From NCBI RefSeq assembly GCF_900111765.1, contig NZ_FOIB01000008.1:62001-126000 (forward strand): 64,000 nucleotides of DNA, given 5' to 3'. Each line of letters starts with the position of its first letter. Positions within the stretch are counted from its first letter, which is position 1. Below the pieces are notes generated by a model. That model saw only the letters and a program-made list of their open reading frames with translations, made no database searches and was not told the DNA's origin. The position numbers were made by a program, and so were the translations under genes. Shown piece after piece: positions 42,055-50,625 of this stretch. This DNA is from Myxococcus fulvus. Its GTDB lineage: Bacteria; Myxococcota; Myxococcia; Myxococcales; Myxococcaceae.

Positions 42055-42636
42055 CTACTTCCCACCCCGGGGAGGGAACCGCTCGAGGATCTCCTCCACC
42101 GACTTGTTGATGTTCGACTGCTGCTTCTCCGCCTTGGCGTTGTCGTCGATCTCCGACTGCGCCTGGCCGCGCCACACCAGCTTCTTCGACTGGGCGTCGA
42201 CCACGTCGAGGAGCAGCGTGCCCTGCTCGTACTCACGCACCACCGTCTCGGGCGCCGACATGGCCACCGGGCCGCCCCCGTAGAACGGATCCCACATCGG
42301 GTCGTACGGATAGCCGTAGTACGCGTTGACGGTGTCCGCCTCCAGCTTGTTGTCGATGGCGCCGTGCCAGCCGAGGAGGAAGTCCGGATTGGCCTCCACC
42401 TTCTGGTAGCCGTGCGACTGGAGATAGGCGTCCGCCGCCCGCTCCACTTCGCCGCCGACGATGGGGTTGTACACGCGCTTGTCGCTGCCCTGGGGCTGCG
42501 GCAGCCACGCGTAGGTCTTGTAGCCGTCGAGCTGCTGGACGGCGCTCGGGTCGTAGTTCGTGCTCACGTCGATGCCGGCGCAGGCCGTCAGGACACACGC
42601 CATCAACAAGGGCGCGAGTCGAATCAGCGGACGCAT
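42055..42636 (-). CDS. DUF4136 family lipoprotein
   Basis: 193 residues. Lipobox LTAC places the lipidated Cys at 19. The DUF4136 pattern follows: STNYDPSAVQQLDGYKTYAWLP, then ADAYLQSHGYQKVEANPDFLLGWH (partly quoted: LQSHGYQKVE), a Tyr/Pro-rich loop (YYGYPYDPMWDPFYGGG) and EGTLLLDVVDAQSKKLVWRGQA-like strand (quoted: GTLLLDVVDAQSKKLVWRG). The C-terminus is helical and charged. Outer-membrane or periplasmic location; no known activity. The ATG at 42636 begins the leader. Its upstream gap (118 bp) lies after the ECF operon. Confidence 0.88.
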   Translation of the reverse strand: MRPLIRLAPLLMACVLTACAGIDVSTNYDPSAVQQLDGYKTYAWLPQPQGSDKRVYNPIVGGEVERAADAYLQSHGYQKVEANPDFLLGWHGAIDNKLEADTVNAYYGYPYDPMWDPFYGGGPVAMSAPETVVREYEQGTLLLDVVDAQSKKLVWRGQAQSEIDDNAKAEKQQSNINKSVEEILERFPPRGGK

Positions 42637-42754
42637 GGAAGCCTCCTCGATGACGGCGCGACACGCGCCGTCGGCTCCCTGACGGTAGTCATGCCCCCGC
42701 GCCGCACTCCGGGCTGGATGCCTGTCCGTCCCGGACCCGGGTCGCACCCGAGGC

Positions 42755-43273
42755 TCAGTCGTCCCCGCCCGCGTCGCCCGGCCCCTCGCCCCTCCAGGGC
42801 CGCTTCATCCGGCCACCGTCCCTGGCCAGGGTGAGCGCCAGCTTCGCCCGCTTGTCCGGGGGCAGCTCCTTCGCCAGCGCCTGGTACATCTCCCGGTCCA
42901 GCACGGTGATGCGCTCACGGGCCTCGAAGGCGCGCTGCGCGGCCGCGTCCACCTGCGCCAGCGCCGCGCTGTCACCCCGGGCCGCCTGGTGCAGCGTGCG
43001 CGCGGCCTCCCGCACCTGCTCGCGCAGGGGCCTGCGCTTCTCGTCGAACTGGCGCAGCGTCTGCTCCATCTTCAGCGCCTGCTGGTTGTCCAGCTCCAGC
43101 GCCTCCGACAACGCCAGCACCTGCCGCAGCCGCTGCCGCTTCTCCAAGCGCTCCATCCGCTCGGTCACGCGCGCGGAGCGCTCCTCGCCCTTGTCACCGG
43201 GCTTCGCCAGCGCCAGCCACGGCACGAGCACCACGGACAGCATCACCCACGACGTGCGCGTCATCGTCTTCAC
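42755..43273 (-). CDS. Periplasmic helical Spy/CpxP-like protein, third gene of ECF operon
   Basis: 172 residues from a GTG that overlaps the stop of the anti-sigma gene (GTGA); an ATG nine bases later is possible. Signal peptide SWVMLSVVLVPWLALA. The mature protein is almost all helix and highly charged (RVTERMERLEKRQRLRQVL, LREQVREAARTLHQAA), with LPPDKRAKLAL near the end. This resembles Spy/CpxP-type or Heavy-metal-resistance periplasmic chaperone-like proteins, but no strict LTxxQ motif is present. Coupling to sigma and anti-sigma suggests a periplasmic sensor or stress effector. Confidence 0.78.
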   Translation of the reverse strand: MKTMTRTSWVMLSVVLVPWLALAKPGDKGEERSARVTERMERLEKRQRLRQVLALSEALELDNQQALKMEQTLRQFDEKRRPLREQVREAARTLHQAARGDSAALAQVDAAAQRAFEARERITVLDREMYQALAKELPPDKRAKLALTLARDGGRMKRPWRGEGPGDAGGDD

Positions 43274-43803
43274 AACGTCTCTCCCAGCAGGTCGTCGTCG
43301 TCCCAGCTCTCGAGGTCCTCGAAGGACTCCTCGTCCTCCCACGTCGCCCCGCCCTCCAGCGGCTCCAGCCCCGCCCAGGCCTCGAAGTCCGCGAGCGTCT
43401 GCGCCTCCACCGCGCGCGCCTCGGCGTCGACGTCGGCGGGCTCGGCGGTGGAGCCGCCATTCGTCGTCCACGGACGCGGCATGCCCGGCATCAGCACCAT
43501 CGCCGCGACCACCGCCGCCGCGGCCAGCAGCGAGCCCACCGTGCGCCGCCGCAGCGCCTGGCTCATGCGCTCGCGCTTCCACATCTCCAGCGCGCGCTGG
43601 GGGACGGTGTCCTGCGCGGCCTTCTCCGCGGCCGTCGGCGCGGGCAGCGCCACCAGCGACAGCACCTCCATCGACTGTGCGAGCGCCTCGCGGCACCCCG
43701 CGCACGACTCCACGTGCTGGAGCAGGGGCACCGTCTCCTCGGGCTCCAGGGCCCCCGCGGCGTGCAGGTCCAGCCGGGCTTCCATGTCCGGGCATGCGGC
43801 CAT
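43270..43803 (-). CDS. Zinc-finger anti-sigma factor
   Basis: 177 residues. The N-terminal ZAS motif H-x3-C-x2-C is present as His30, Cys34, Cys37 (HVESCAGC). One membrane helix (GSLLAAAAVVAAMVLMPGM) lies near residues 92-112. The periplasmic C-terminus is short and very acidic (WEDEESFEDLESWDDDD). The ATG overlaps the stop of the sigma gene (TGATG). It should sequester the ECF sigma factor at the membrane until a signal triggers release. The acidic tail faces the periplasm next to the very basic third gene product; direct contact is a testable guess. Confidence 0.9.
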   Translation of the reverse strand: MAACPDMEARLDLHAAGALEPEETVPLLQHVESCAGCREALAQSMEVLSLVALPAPTAAEKAAQDTVPQRALEMWKRERMSQALRRRTVGSLLAAAAVVAAMVLMPGMPRPWTTNGGSTAEPADVDAEARAVEAQTLADFEAWAGLEPLEGGATWEDEESFEDLESWDDDDLLGETL

Positions 43804-44438
43804 CAGTGCTTCTCCTCCGGCTCGCCCACCCGCGCCTTCAGGCGCTTCACCGCATGGTGGAACTGAACCTTCGCATTGTTCTCCGTGATGCCGAGCGTCT
43901 GCGCGATGTCCTTGAACGCCAGGCCCGCGTCCACGCGCAGCGTCAGCACCTGGCGCTGGCGACGGGGCAGGGTGAGGACCTCCTCGCGCACCTTCCGAGC
44001 CTGCTCGGCCCGCTCCAGCCCGTCCTGCGCGGACTCCCCGGGCGCCTCGGCCATGTCCTCGCGCGGGGCCTCCACCAACACCGGCCGCCACCGCTGCCCC
44101 TGACGCGCGTGGTTCTTCGCCAGGTTGAGCGCGATTCGCACCAGCCACGCCCGGAACGGCGCCGGCCCCGTCGGCGTGAAGCGCGCGAACACCCGACGCG
44201 AGGCCTCCAGCGCGCGCAGGAACGCGCCCTGCGTCAGGTCCGCGGCGTCCTCGGGCCGCGTCGTGTAGCGGCGCACCAGCGAGAAGACGAGCGCCCGGTG
44301 CCGCAGCACCAGCACCTCGAACGCCGCCGTCTCCCCGTCCAGGAAGGCGCGACACAGCACCTCGTCCGGTGCCCCCTCCAGGGCCAGCCGGCGAGACGGC
44401 ATCGCCACGACCTGGCCGCCTGTCTCCCTGATGCTCAC
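43803..44438 (-). CDS. ECF RNA polymerase sigma factor
   Basis: 211 residues. Sigma region 2 covers about 28-98 (LVFSLVRRYTTRPEDAADLTQGAFLRAL is its core; the DLTQ motif is typical). Region 4 covers about 150-205 with LPRRQRQVLTLRVDAGLAF and a helix-turn-helix KDIAQTLGITENNAKVQ. Region 3 is absent, as expected for ECF factors. First gene of a three-gene coupled operon. A possible self-promoter is noted upstream. Confidence 0.95.
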   Translation of the reverse strand: MSIRETGGQVVAMPSRRLALEGAPDEVLCRAFLDGETAAFEVLVLRHRALVFSLVRRYTTRPEDAADLTQGAFLRALEASRRVFARFTPTGPAPFRAWLVRIALNLAKNHARQGQRWRPVLVEAPREDMAEAPGESAQDGLERAEQARKVREEVLTLPRRQRQVLTLRVDAGLAFKDIAQTLGITENNAKVQFHHAVKRLKARVGEPEEKH

Positions 44439-44467
44439 GACTGCCTCAACCCCCAGCGCCCCCCCAG

Positions 44468-44519
44468 GTTATTTTTCACGGCCACGTCGGGGCTGAAATC
44501 AGGTTTCCCAAGAAATAAC
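44468..44519 (-). promoter_or_regulatory. Candidate promoter of the ECF sigma operon
   Basis: On the minus strand GGAAAC (44508-44503) is followed 16 bases later by CGTGGC, close to the GGAAC-N16-CGT layout of ECF promoters. Flanking inverted repeats GTTATTT (44468-44474) and AAATAAC (44513-44519) bracket it. An autoregulated promoter is inferred, not shown. Confidence 0.28.
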
Positions 44520-44580
44520 AGCGTGTTGAGCGACAGTCGGGCAGGGGGGCGGTTGCCGCCTCCGCCACCCCGCTGTCACA

Positions 44581-45192
44581 ATGCGAGACGTTGGTGCAAC
44601 CCACGGACTTCTCATGGTTCTGGAAGGCTCGGGCTCTCGCATCAAGGGGGGCGTCCTCATCGCGCGCCTGAACATGCTGCGCCGGCTGGGCGGGCAGGTT
44701 CGGGTGGACCAGGTCCTGGGGCGTCTGCCTCCGGTGGACCAGGCCCTGTTGCGCCAGGCCATCCTCCCGGTGGCCTGGTATCCGCTGGAGCTGAACCTGC
44801 GGTTGGACTCGGCCATCGCGGAGGTGTTGTCGCCGGAGGACGAGGGACGGGCGTTCATCGACATGGGCCGCTCGTCCGCGGACGAGGCGCTGCACGGCGA
44901 GCAGAGCGCCTTCATCCGGCGTGGAGAGCCGCATTTCCTCTTGAGCCAGGCGCCGCGCATCTACCGCTTCTATTACGCGGTGGGCTCGCGCACGTACGAG
45001 TCCACGGGGCCGCGCTCCGCCATCCTGCGCACCTTCAGCGCGGAGAACGTCACGGAGGCGGACTGTCTCACCATCATCGGCTGGCACGAGCGGGCCATCG
45101 AGCTGTCGGGCGGGCTGTCGCCGCGAGTCACGCATCCGATGTGTCGGGCGCGGGGCGCGGCCCACTGCGAGTACCACTGCGCCTGGGAGTGA
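44581..45192 (+). CDS. Myxobacterial-type protein of unknown function, V4R-like C-terminus
   Basis: 203 residues. It starts with IKGGVLIARLNMLRRLGG and has LPVAWYPLELNLRLDSAI, PRIYRFYYAVGSRTYE, and a C-terminal cysteine pattern CRARGAAHCEYHCAWE. The last recalls V4R-type small-ligand domains, which end in Cys-x-x-x-G/D-x-x-x-Cys. There is no signal peptide or membrane segment. I have the impression of a common paralogous family in myxobacteria but cannot name it with certainty. It diverges from the ECF operon; 142 bp separate the starts. Confidence 0.7.
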   Translation: MRDVGATHGLLMVLEGSGSRIKGGVLIARLNMLRRLGGQVRVDQVLGRLPPVDQALLRQAILPVAWYPLELNLRLDSAIAEVLSPEDEGRAFIDMGRSSADEALHGEQSAFIRRGEPHFLLSQAPRIYRFYYAVGSRTYESTGPRSAILRTFSAENVTEADCLTIIGWHERAIELSGGLSPRVTHPMCRARGAAHCEYHCAWE

Positions 45193-45193
45193 C

Positions 45194-45670
45194 TCAGGCG
45201 GCGGTGTCGAGCGCGGCCGTCATGGGGTGGGACTCGAGGTAGGCGAGCACGTCGTCCAGGTGGCGGTACACGCGCACCTCGTGACGGATGATGTCCTCGA
45301 TGCGGCCTTCCGGGCCGATGATGAAGGTGACGCGGCGGTCCACGCGGAGCACGGGCCAGAGGACGTCGTAGGCGCGGCTGATGACGCGGTCCGGGTCTCC
45401 GAGCAGCGAGAAGTGGATGTCCTCCTTCGCGGCGAACGCGCACTGGGTGGCCTGGGTGTCCACGGAGACGCCGACCAGCTCGGCGCCCAGCTCCTGGAGA
45501 TGCAGGTGGTTGTCGCGGAACGCCCGGTTCTCGATGGTGCAGCCGAGCGTGAAGGCCTTGGGGAAGAAGAAGAGGACGACGCGGCGTCCTCGCAGCGCGG
45601 ACAGGCTCAGGGGCACGCCATGACAGTCGATGGCGACGAAGTCAGGCGCGAGGTCTCCGATGGCGAGCAT
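45194..45670 (-). CDS. Peroxiredoxin, Bcp/PrxQ type
   Basis: 158 residues from the ATG that opens MLAIGDLAPDFVAIDCHG; the longer frame upstream is rejected. The peroxidatic Cys44 lies in FPKAFTLGCTIE. The PrxQ resolving cysteine five residues later is missing (Asn49), so it is a 1-Cys form or uses Cys16 or the Cys of TQCAF. The thioredoxin fold and the strand VTFIIGPEGRIEDII are normal. It reduces peroxides in the cytosol. It converges with the V4R-like gene and diverges from the ycaO gene. Confidence 0.9.
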   Translation of the reverse strand: MLAIGDLAPDFVAIDCHGVPLSLSALRGRRVVLFFFPKAFTLGCTIENRAFRDNHLHLQELGAELVGVSVDTQATQCAFAAKEDIHFSLLGDPDRVISRAYDVLWPVLRVDRRVTFIIGPEGRIEDIIRHEVRVYRHLDDVLAYLESHPMTAALDTAA

Positions 45671-45849
45671 CCCGGCAGCTCCCTTTCTGGTGGCCGCGAC
45701 GGTCCACCGGTACCACGTCTTCCGTGCGGGTTTGGGTGACGATGGCCCGCCGCGTTCGCCCCAGGACGGGGCGACTGTGTCCTTCCCGAGTCCCCGGGAA
45801 GGGCGCGTCCTGCATCCCATGGTTGATGTCGCCGGGGTGTTAAGAACTG

Positions 45850-47025
45850 TTGAGGAGTGCTATCCGCCCGGGCGTGTCGAGCGAGCGAGTGAGTTCGTCC
45901 GGGCTGGCCCGGGCCATGGGCGTGACGCGGGTGGCGCGCGTCACCGGGTTGGACCGCACGGGCGTGGAGGTGGCCTGCGCGGTGCGTCCAGGGGGCCATG
46001 TGCTCCAGGTGTGCAACGGCAAGGGGCTCACGGCGGACGAGGCGGCCTGGGGCGCGCTGTTCGAGACGGCGGAGCTGTGGGCGGCGGAGACGGTGGCGCC
46101 GGGGCGGCTCGCCTGGGGTTGCTTCACGGAGCTGGAGGGACGGCTGGGGACGCTGTGGGGTGCGCCGGCCCTGGGCTCGGCGGGCGCGCTGGTGGAGCCG
46201 AGGTTGTGGGGTGAGGGTGTCCGGTGTGCGTGGCGCGAGGCCACGGAGCTGGGCTCGGGGCGGAGCGTCTGGGTGCCCGCGCAGGGCGTGCATGTGACGC
46301 CGCCGGGGGGCGTGTCGCTGGGGCCGGTGTCGGTGGCGTGGACGAGCAATGGCTCGGGTGCGCATCCGGAGCCGGCGCGGGCGCTGCTGCATGCGTTGCT
46401 CGAGGCCACGGAGCGCGACCAGCTGGCGCGGGTGTTCCCCGAGGGGTGGACGGAGGAGGCGGTGCGGGGGCGGCTGCTGCGTGGGGCGGAGCTGGCGCGC
46501 TCGGCGCCGAGGACGGCCGCGTTGGCGGAGCGTCTGCGGGAGCGTGGCTTCGGGGTGTATCTCTTCGATGCGACGCCGTCCGCGCGGACGGCGGGGGCGG
46601 TGGGGTTGCCCGTGGGCGCGGCGGTGTTGGTGGACCTGGAGGAGGGGCCGGTGCCGCTCACGGCGGGGTATGCGTGCGCGCTGGAGCGGGATGTGGCGTT
46701 GTTGAAGGCGCTGCTCGAGGCGGCGCAGTCGCGGCTGACGGACATCCATGGGGCCAGGGAGGACGTGGCCTCGACGGACCGGGAGGCGGCGCGGGGGTTC
46801 GCGGAGGCGTGCGCGGGGGTGAAGGCGCGGCGGCGGGTGACGGAGCTCCCGGACCTGGGCGCGGTGGCGAAAGAGGACGCGGAGGTCCAGGTGCGACGGG
46901 TGCTGGCGCGGCTGAAGCGGGCGGGGTTCACGCAGGTGGCCTCGGTGGAGCTGGATGCGCCGGTGCAGGGCCTTCACGTGCGGCGGGTGGTGGTGCCCGG
47001 CATGCGCGTCTCGGAGCTCCTGTGA
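45850..47025 (+). CDS. YcaO-domain protein (thioamide/azoline-forming, TfuA-associated)
   Basis: 391 residues if the TTG at 45850 is used; GTG at 45874 or 45889 are alternatives. The YcaO ATP-binding residues are kept: the Glu pair in ALFETAELWAAE, TSNGSGAHPEPARALLHALLEATERD, and the late ALLEAAQSRLTDIHGARED. YcaO enzymes activate a peptide-bond amide with ATP so that a nucleophile can attack. With a TfuA partner the known outcome is a thioamide, as in archaeal McrA thioglycine and thioviridamide-type peptides. The tfuA gene overlaps its stop. No precursor peptide, dehydrogenase or leader-binding (RRE) domain is visible. Confidence 0.9.
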   Translation: MRSAIRPGVSSERVSSSGLARAMGVTRVARVTGLDRTGVEVACAVRPGGHVLQVCNGKGLTADEAAWGALFETAELWAAETVAPGRLAWGCFTELEGRLGTLWGAPALGSAGALVEPRLWGEGVRCAWREATELGSGRSVWVPAQGVHVTPPGGVSLGPVSVAWTSNGSGAHPEPARALLHALLEATERDQLARVFPEGWTEEAVRGRLLRGAELARSAPRTAALAERLRERGFGVYLFDATPSARTAGAVGLPVGAAVLVDLEEGPVPLTAGYACALERDVALLKALLEAAQSRLTDIHGAREDVASTDREAARGFAEACAGVKARRRVTELPDLGAVAKEDAEVQVRRVLARLKRAGFTQVASVELDAPVQGLHVRRVVVPGMRVSELL

Positions 47026-48179
47026 AGCGGCGAGCCGAGGACCTGGTGGTCTTCCTGGGCCCGTCGTTGCCGGCCGAGGAGGCGCGGCGACTCGGGCCCT
47101 GTGTCGTCATGCCTCCGGCGAGACAGGGCGACGTGTGGCGGGCGCTTGGCGGAAGGCCCCGGGCCATCGCGTTGGTGGACGGGGTCTTCGAGGCACAGCC
47201 GTCGGTGTGGCATCACGAGCTGCTGGCCGCGTTGGAGGCGGGCGTGGCGGTCTTCGGCGGCTCCAGCATGGGCGCGCTGCGAGCGGTGGAGCTGGCTCCG
47301 CACGGCATGGTGGGCGTGGGACGCATCTTCGGTTGGTATCGCGATGGTGTCGTGGCGGACGACGCGGAGGTGGCGCTGCTGCATGCGGATGCCGAGAACG
47401 GCTGGCGTCCCCTCACGGTGCCGCTCGTCAACGTCCGTCACGTGGCCGAACTCGCGCGTGAAGCCGGTGTGCTGAGTGCGCCACGCGCCCGCGAGTTGGT
47501 GTCCGTCGCCGCGGACGTGTTCTATCAGGAGCGCACCTGGGCTCGGCTGAGCGAGCGTGTGCGCTGGCCCGAGGACACGCGACGCGCGTGGGCGCAGTGG
47601 TTCTCCCGTGGCGTGGAGGACCTGAAGCGCGCCGACGCGGTGGCCTGCATCCGCACGGCGCAGGAGTGGGTGGCCTCGGGTGCGCCGTCGAGCCGAGGTG
47701 CGCGGCGCGTTCCATCCTCGCTGGTGCGACGGCGTCGACTCGTGGAGGACGTGACCCGCGTGCCCGATGCGCGGGTGCCGTCGGGGCATGTGCTCGAGGT
47801 GTTGAGCCAGGCGCCCGATGCGCGCGAGCTGGCCGAAGCGGGCCTGCGTCGCGCGTTGCTCGCGGGCTGGGCGAGGACGATGGGGTTGTCCGTCACCGAG
47901 GACGAGGTGGCGCGTGAGCAGGAGGCGTGGTGGCGCGAGCGCCGTGTCCCCGTGCGCAAGCGCGATGCGTTCCTGTCCGCGAGTGGGCTGGACTCGGAGG
48001 GACTGCGCGCGTTGTGTGAAGAGCTGGCGCTGGAGCGACTCGTGCTCGCGCATTCGACACGGCTGCTGCCAGATGGCCCGTCCTGGGATGAAGCGCTCGC
48101 CGCCGAGGCGAGGCTGCGTGGACGCTGGGCAGAAGCCGCGCTCGAAGTCGCCGCGAGCGACGAAGAGCCCGTCGACTGA
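47022..48179 (+). CDS. TfuA-like protein, YcaO partner
   Basis: 385 residues from a GTG overlapping the ycaO stop (GTGA), so the two are translationally coupled. The TfuA core (1-130) is clear: LGPSLPAEEA, PPARQGDVWRAL, ALVDGVFEAQPSVWHHELL, FGGSSMGALRAVEL, GVGRIFGWYRDG and DDAEVAL. In known systems TfuA supplies the sulfur step of YcaO thioamidation, probably with ThiF/sulfurtransferase help. A C-terminal ~240-residue helical extension (with WWRERRVPVRKRDAFLSASG) is longer than minimal TfuA and may bind the substrate. Confidence 0.9.
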   Translation: MKRRAEDLVVFLGPSLPAEEARRLGPCVVMPPARQGDVWRALGGRPRAIALVDGVFEAQPSVWHHELLAALEAGVAVFGGSSMGALRAVELAPHGMVGVGRIFGWYRDGVVADDAEVALLHADAENGWRPLTVPLVNVRHVAELAREAGVLSAPRARELVSVAADVFYQERTWARLSERVRWPEDTRRAWAQWFSRGVEDLKRADAVACIRTAQEWVASGAPSSRGARRVPSSLVRRRRLVEDVTRVPDARVPSGHVLEVLSQAPDARELAEAGLRRALLAGWARTMGLSVTEDEVAREQEAWWRERRVPVRKRDAFLSASGLDSEGLRALCEELALERLVLAHSTRLLPDGPSWDEALAAEARLRGRWAEAALEVAASDEEPVD

Positions 48180-48629
48180 CGCGCCGAGCATGCGTCGAGC
48201 CACGATGCGTCCATCGGAAGAGGCTCCCAACGCCGGACGCGCCACGTATGTCTCCAGCCCGCGCGAGGTCCATCACCCGCGCGCGAAGCCGCGTCTCGCG
48301 CGAGCCGGGTGCCTCCTCGCCACGGGCCTTCCGAGCACCGTGCTCGGTCGGGGCCCCTGGCTCCGCGAGACTACGGAGGACGTTGGGTCTCCCAGACCCG
48401 ATGTTACCCACCTGCCGGGTGGGGAAAATTCGTGACAGTCCTTGAATCGAGGCTAGGGTCAACCCTGGAGGTTACCCTTGTACGGCCCCGTTTCCTGGGT
48501 GGTCATAGCGCCCCTCGCGCCAGACTCACGTGCCCTCATCGGCGTTGAAGCCGTTCCATGCCTCCGCGTGGATGGGCCCGTGCTTTGCCGGGAAGACGTG
48601 GTCTCGCGACCGGAGGGCTCCCCGCCGTG
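48180..48629. other. 450-bp gap between tfuA and the kinase gene
   Basis: No convincing gene. The lower-GC section around 48415-48480 (aaaattcgtgacagtccttg, then ggtcaaccctgg) probably carries the kinase promoter. A small hairpin GAGCAC-CG-TGCTC is near 48334. Short open frames here are Arg/Pro/Ser-rich by base composition and none looks like a RiPP precursor. Confidence 0.45.
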
Positions 48630-50624
48630 ATGTCGGCGCCGTTCCATCCGGACCAGCTCGTTCCCGGCAGCGAAGTGGGCCCGTGGCGCGTGGTGGCGTC
48701 GCTGGGCGCGGGAGGTTTCGGCCGCGTCTTCAAGGTCGAGCGGGGAGGGCGCTTCTTCACGATGAAGATGGCGCTGCGTCCCGCCGGCCCCCAGGTCTCC
48801 GAGGAGGAGGACGTCAACGGTCGGCTGTCGCACGAGGTGGCCGCGCTGCTCGCCTGCGCGCCCCACCCGAACCTCCCCCGCCTCCACGCCGTGGACCGCT
48901 GGCCCGAGCCCCCCGAGGGCTACCTGTTCTTCGTCACCGACTTCATCGACGGAGAGACCTTCCACGAGTGGCGCTGGCGCGTGAAGCCCTCCGCGGCCCA
49001 CCTGCTGTCCGTCTTCACCGAGGTGGTGCGCGCCGTCTCCGACCTCCACCGGAGAGGACTGCACCACCGTGACCTGAAGGGCGACAACCTCCTCATCCGC
49101 CGCGATGACGAGCGCCCGTTCCTCATCGACCTGGGCACCGTGCGCATGCCGGGCGCGACCACGTTGACGGTGGGCGTGGCTCCAGCCTCTCCGCACCTGC
49201 TGCCCCCCGAGTGCGTGGCCTTCCTGCGCGAGGGCCTCTGGGAGCAGGGCGCGCGCTTTGACGCGGGCATCCCCGGAGACCTCTACGCGTTGGGCGCGCT
49301 GCTCTACGAGGCGCTCACGGACGGGTACGCCTTCGACCCGAGGCTGCCCTACGACAGGCTGCTGCCCGCCATCGAGACGGTGACGCCGCGCGCGCCACAC
49401 CTGGTCAACCCCAAGGTGCCACCGGCGCTGGGAGACCTGGCGCTGCGGCTGCTCGCCAAGCGCCCCGAGGACCGCTACCCGAACACCGAGGCGCTGCTGC
49501 AGGCCCTGTGGGAGGTCGCCAAGGAGAAGCGTCAGCCCGCCTGGAGACTGTCGCTGGACCTTCCTCCCGAGCCCGAGTCCCCGCGCGACGTGGACTCGAA
49601 CACGCCCCGGGTGCGCATGGTGCCGGAGCTCGTGCGCATGCCCGAGCCCTCCGCGTCGGACGCGGAGCAGGACTCTGACGCGGAGAACACACCTTCGCAT
49701 CCCTTGGCACCGGAGGCCGTCGCCGCGCCGGCAGACGCGCTCCCGTCCCCTCCGCCGCCGCCCGCTCCCACGTCGCCGTCCCGCGAGCCTTCCTGGACAC
49801 GCGGTGTCGCGGTGGGCGTGCTGGTGCTGTTCGTCCTGGGCGCGGTGGCCCTGGGTGTCTCGCGTCGCGAGTCGCCCGCTTCGAGCTCCACGCAGGCGGT
49901 CGTCCCCCTCCCACCTCCTGCAGAGAAAGGAAGTCCTGTCGTGACGAGTCGTCCCCTCACGCCCCCCGACACAGCCCGTCCCTCTTCACCGTCCGCCGAG
50001 CCCGCGGAGGCTCCCACGCGGTGGGCCTCCGCCACGCCTCCTCCTTCGGACGAGCGCCCCCCTGAGCCGACCCCGTCGAGGAAGCGTGGCTCGGTGAGCG
50101 GCACCTTGGGGAAGGCGGCGGCGGTGGCGTGCCTGGCCGGAGCCTGCGCGGGCAGCTCCCCCCAGACACGCATGACGTCGCCCGAGGGGGAGTGTCCGGA
50201 GGGGGCCGTCGAGCGGCTGAATGCGCTGAAGGCCTACCCGAGCGCGCTGTTGTCGACGTGGGACTTCTCACTGCAGGCGCCCGGCGAGGTTCCGGAGGAA
50301 TTGATTCCGCTCCCTCCGGAAGGTCCCATCACCCTCCATCTCCTCACGGACCTGCCGGATCCGCGCCTCATCAAGGAGTTCCCACGGAGAACGAAGTTCC
50401 ACGGGAGGCTCTTCCACGGCAAGGAGCGGTACTTCATCTGGCTCTTCGAGTCGGAGACCCCGAGTGGCGAGCGCGGGCCCATCTGTTGGCAGGTGGGGGT
50501 GTCCAACACCGGCGAGCGCGTGCAGGTGGGTGTCAACTACTACAAGTTCGGCGATCCAGCCGGGCCGAAGATGATCAGGCCGGTCATGCACGTCATCACC
50601 ACCGACTACTTCGGAAGGCCGTGA
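48630..50624 (+). CDS. Eukaryote-like Ser/Thr protein kinase with extracytoplasmic domain
   Basis: 664 residues. The kinase domain (~15-290) has LGAGGFGRVF, Lys46 (TMKMAL), HRDLKGDN (146-153) and DLG (167-169) in place of DFG. A Pro/Ser-rich linker, one membrane helix (VGVLVLFVLGAVALGV near 395-412), a second linker and a soluble C-terminal domain of ~145 residues (from SPEGECPEGAVERLNAL) follow. The last may bind a ligand outside the cell membrane. ATG 48630 opens a normal N-terminus; a longer frame is unsupported. The DUF2381 gene begins two bases after its stop. Confidence 0.92.
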   Translation: MSAPFHPDQLVPGSEVGPWRVVASLGAGGFGRVFKVERGGRFFTMKMALRPAGPQVSEEEDVNGRLSHEVAALLACAPHPNLPRLHAVDRWPEPPEGYLFFVTDFIDGETFHEWRWRVKPSAAHLLSVFTEVVRAVSDLHRRGLHHRDLKGDNLLIRRDDERPFLIDLGTVRMPGATTLTVGVAPASPHLLPPECVAFLREGLWEQGARFDAGIPGDLYALGALLYEALTDGYAFDPRLPYDRLLPAIETVTPRAPHLVNPKVPPALGDLALRLLAKRPEDRYPNTEALLQALWEVAKEKRQPAWRLSLDLPPEPESPRDVDSNTPRVRMVPELVRMPEPSASDAEQDSDAENTPSHPLAPEAVAAPADALPSPPPPPAPTSPSREPSWTRGVAVGVLVLFVLGAVALGVSRRESPASSSTQAVVPLPPPAEKGSPVVTSRPLTPPDTARPSSPSAEPAEAPTRWASATPPPSDERPPEPTPSRKRGSVSGTLGKAAAVACLAGACAGSSPQTRMTSPEGECPEGAVERLNALKAYPSALLSTWDFSLQAPGEVPEELIPLPPEGPITLHLLTDLPDPRLIKEFPRRTKFHGRLFHGKERYFIWLFESETPSGERGPICWQVGVSNTGERVQVGVNYYKFGDPAGPKMIRPVMHVITTDYFGRP

Positions 50625-50625
50625 C

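Noticed and set aside
48248..48548. Short open frames after tfuA as a possible RiPP precursor
   Set aside because: They are Arg/Pro/Ser-rich by composition, have no leader/core look and no good ribosome binding site.
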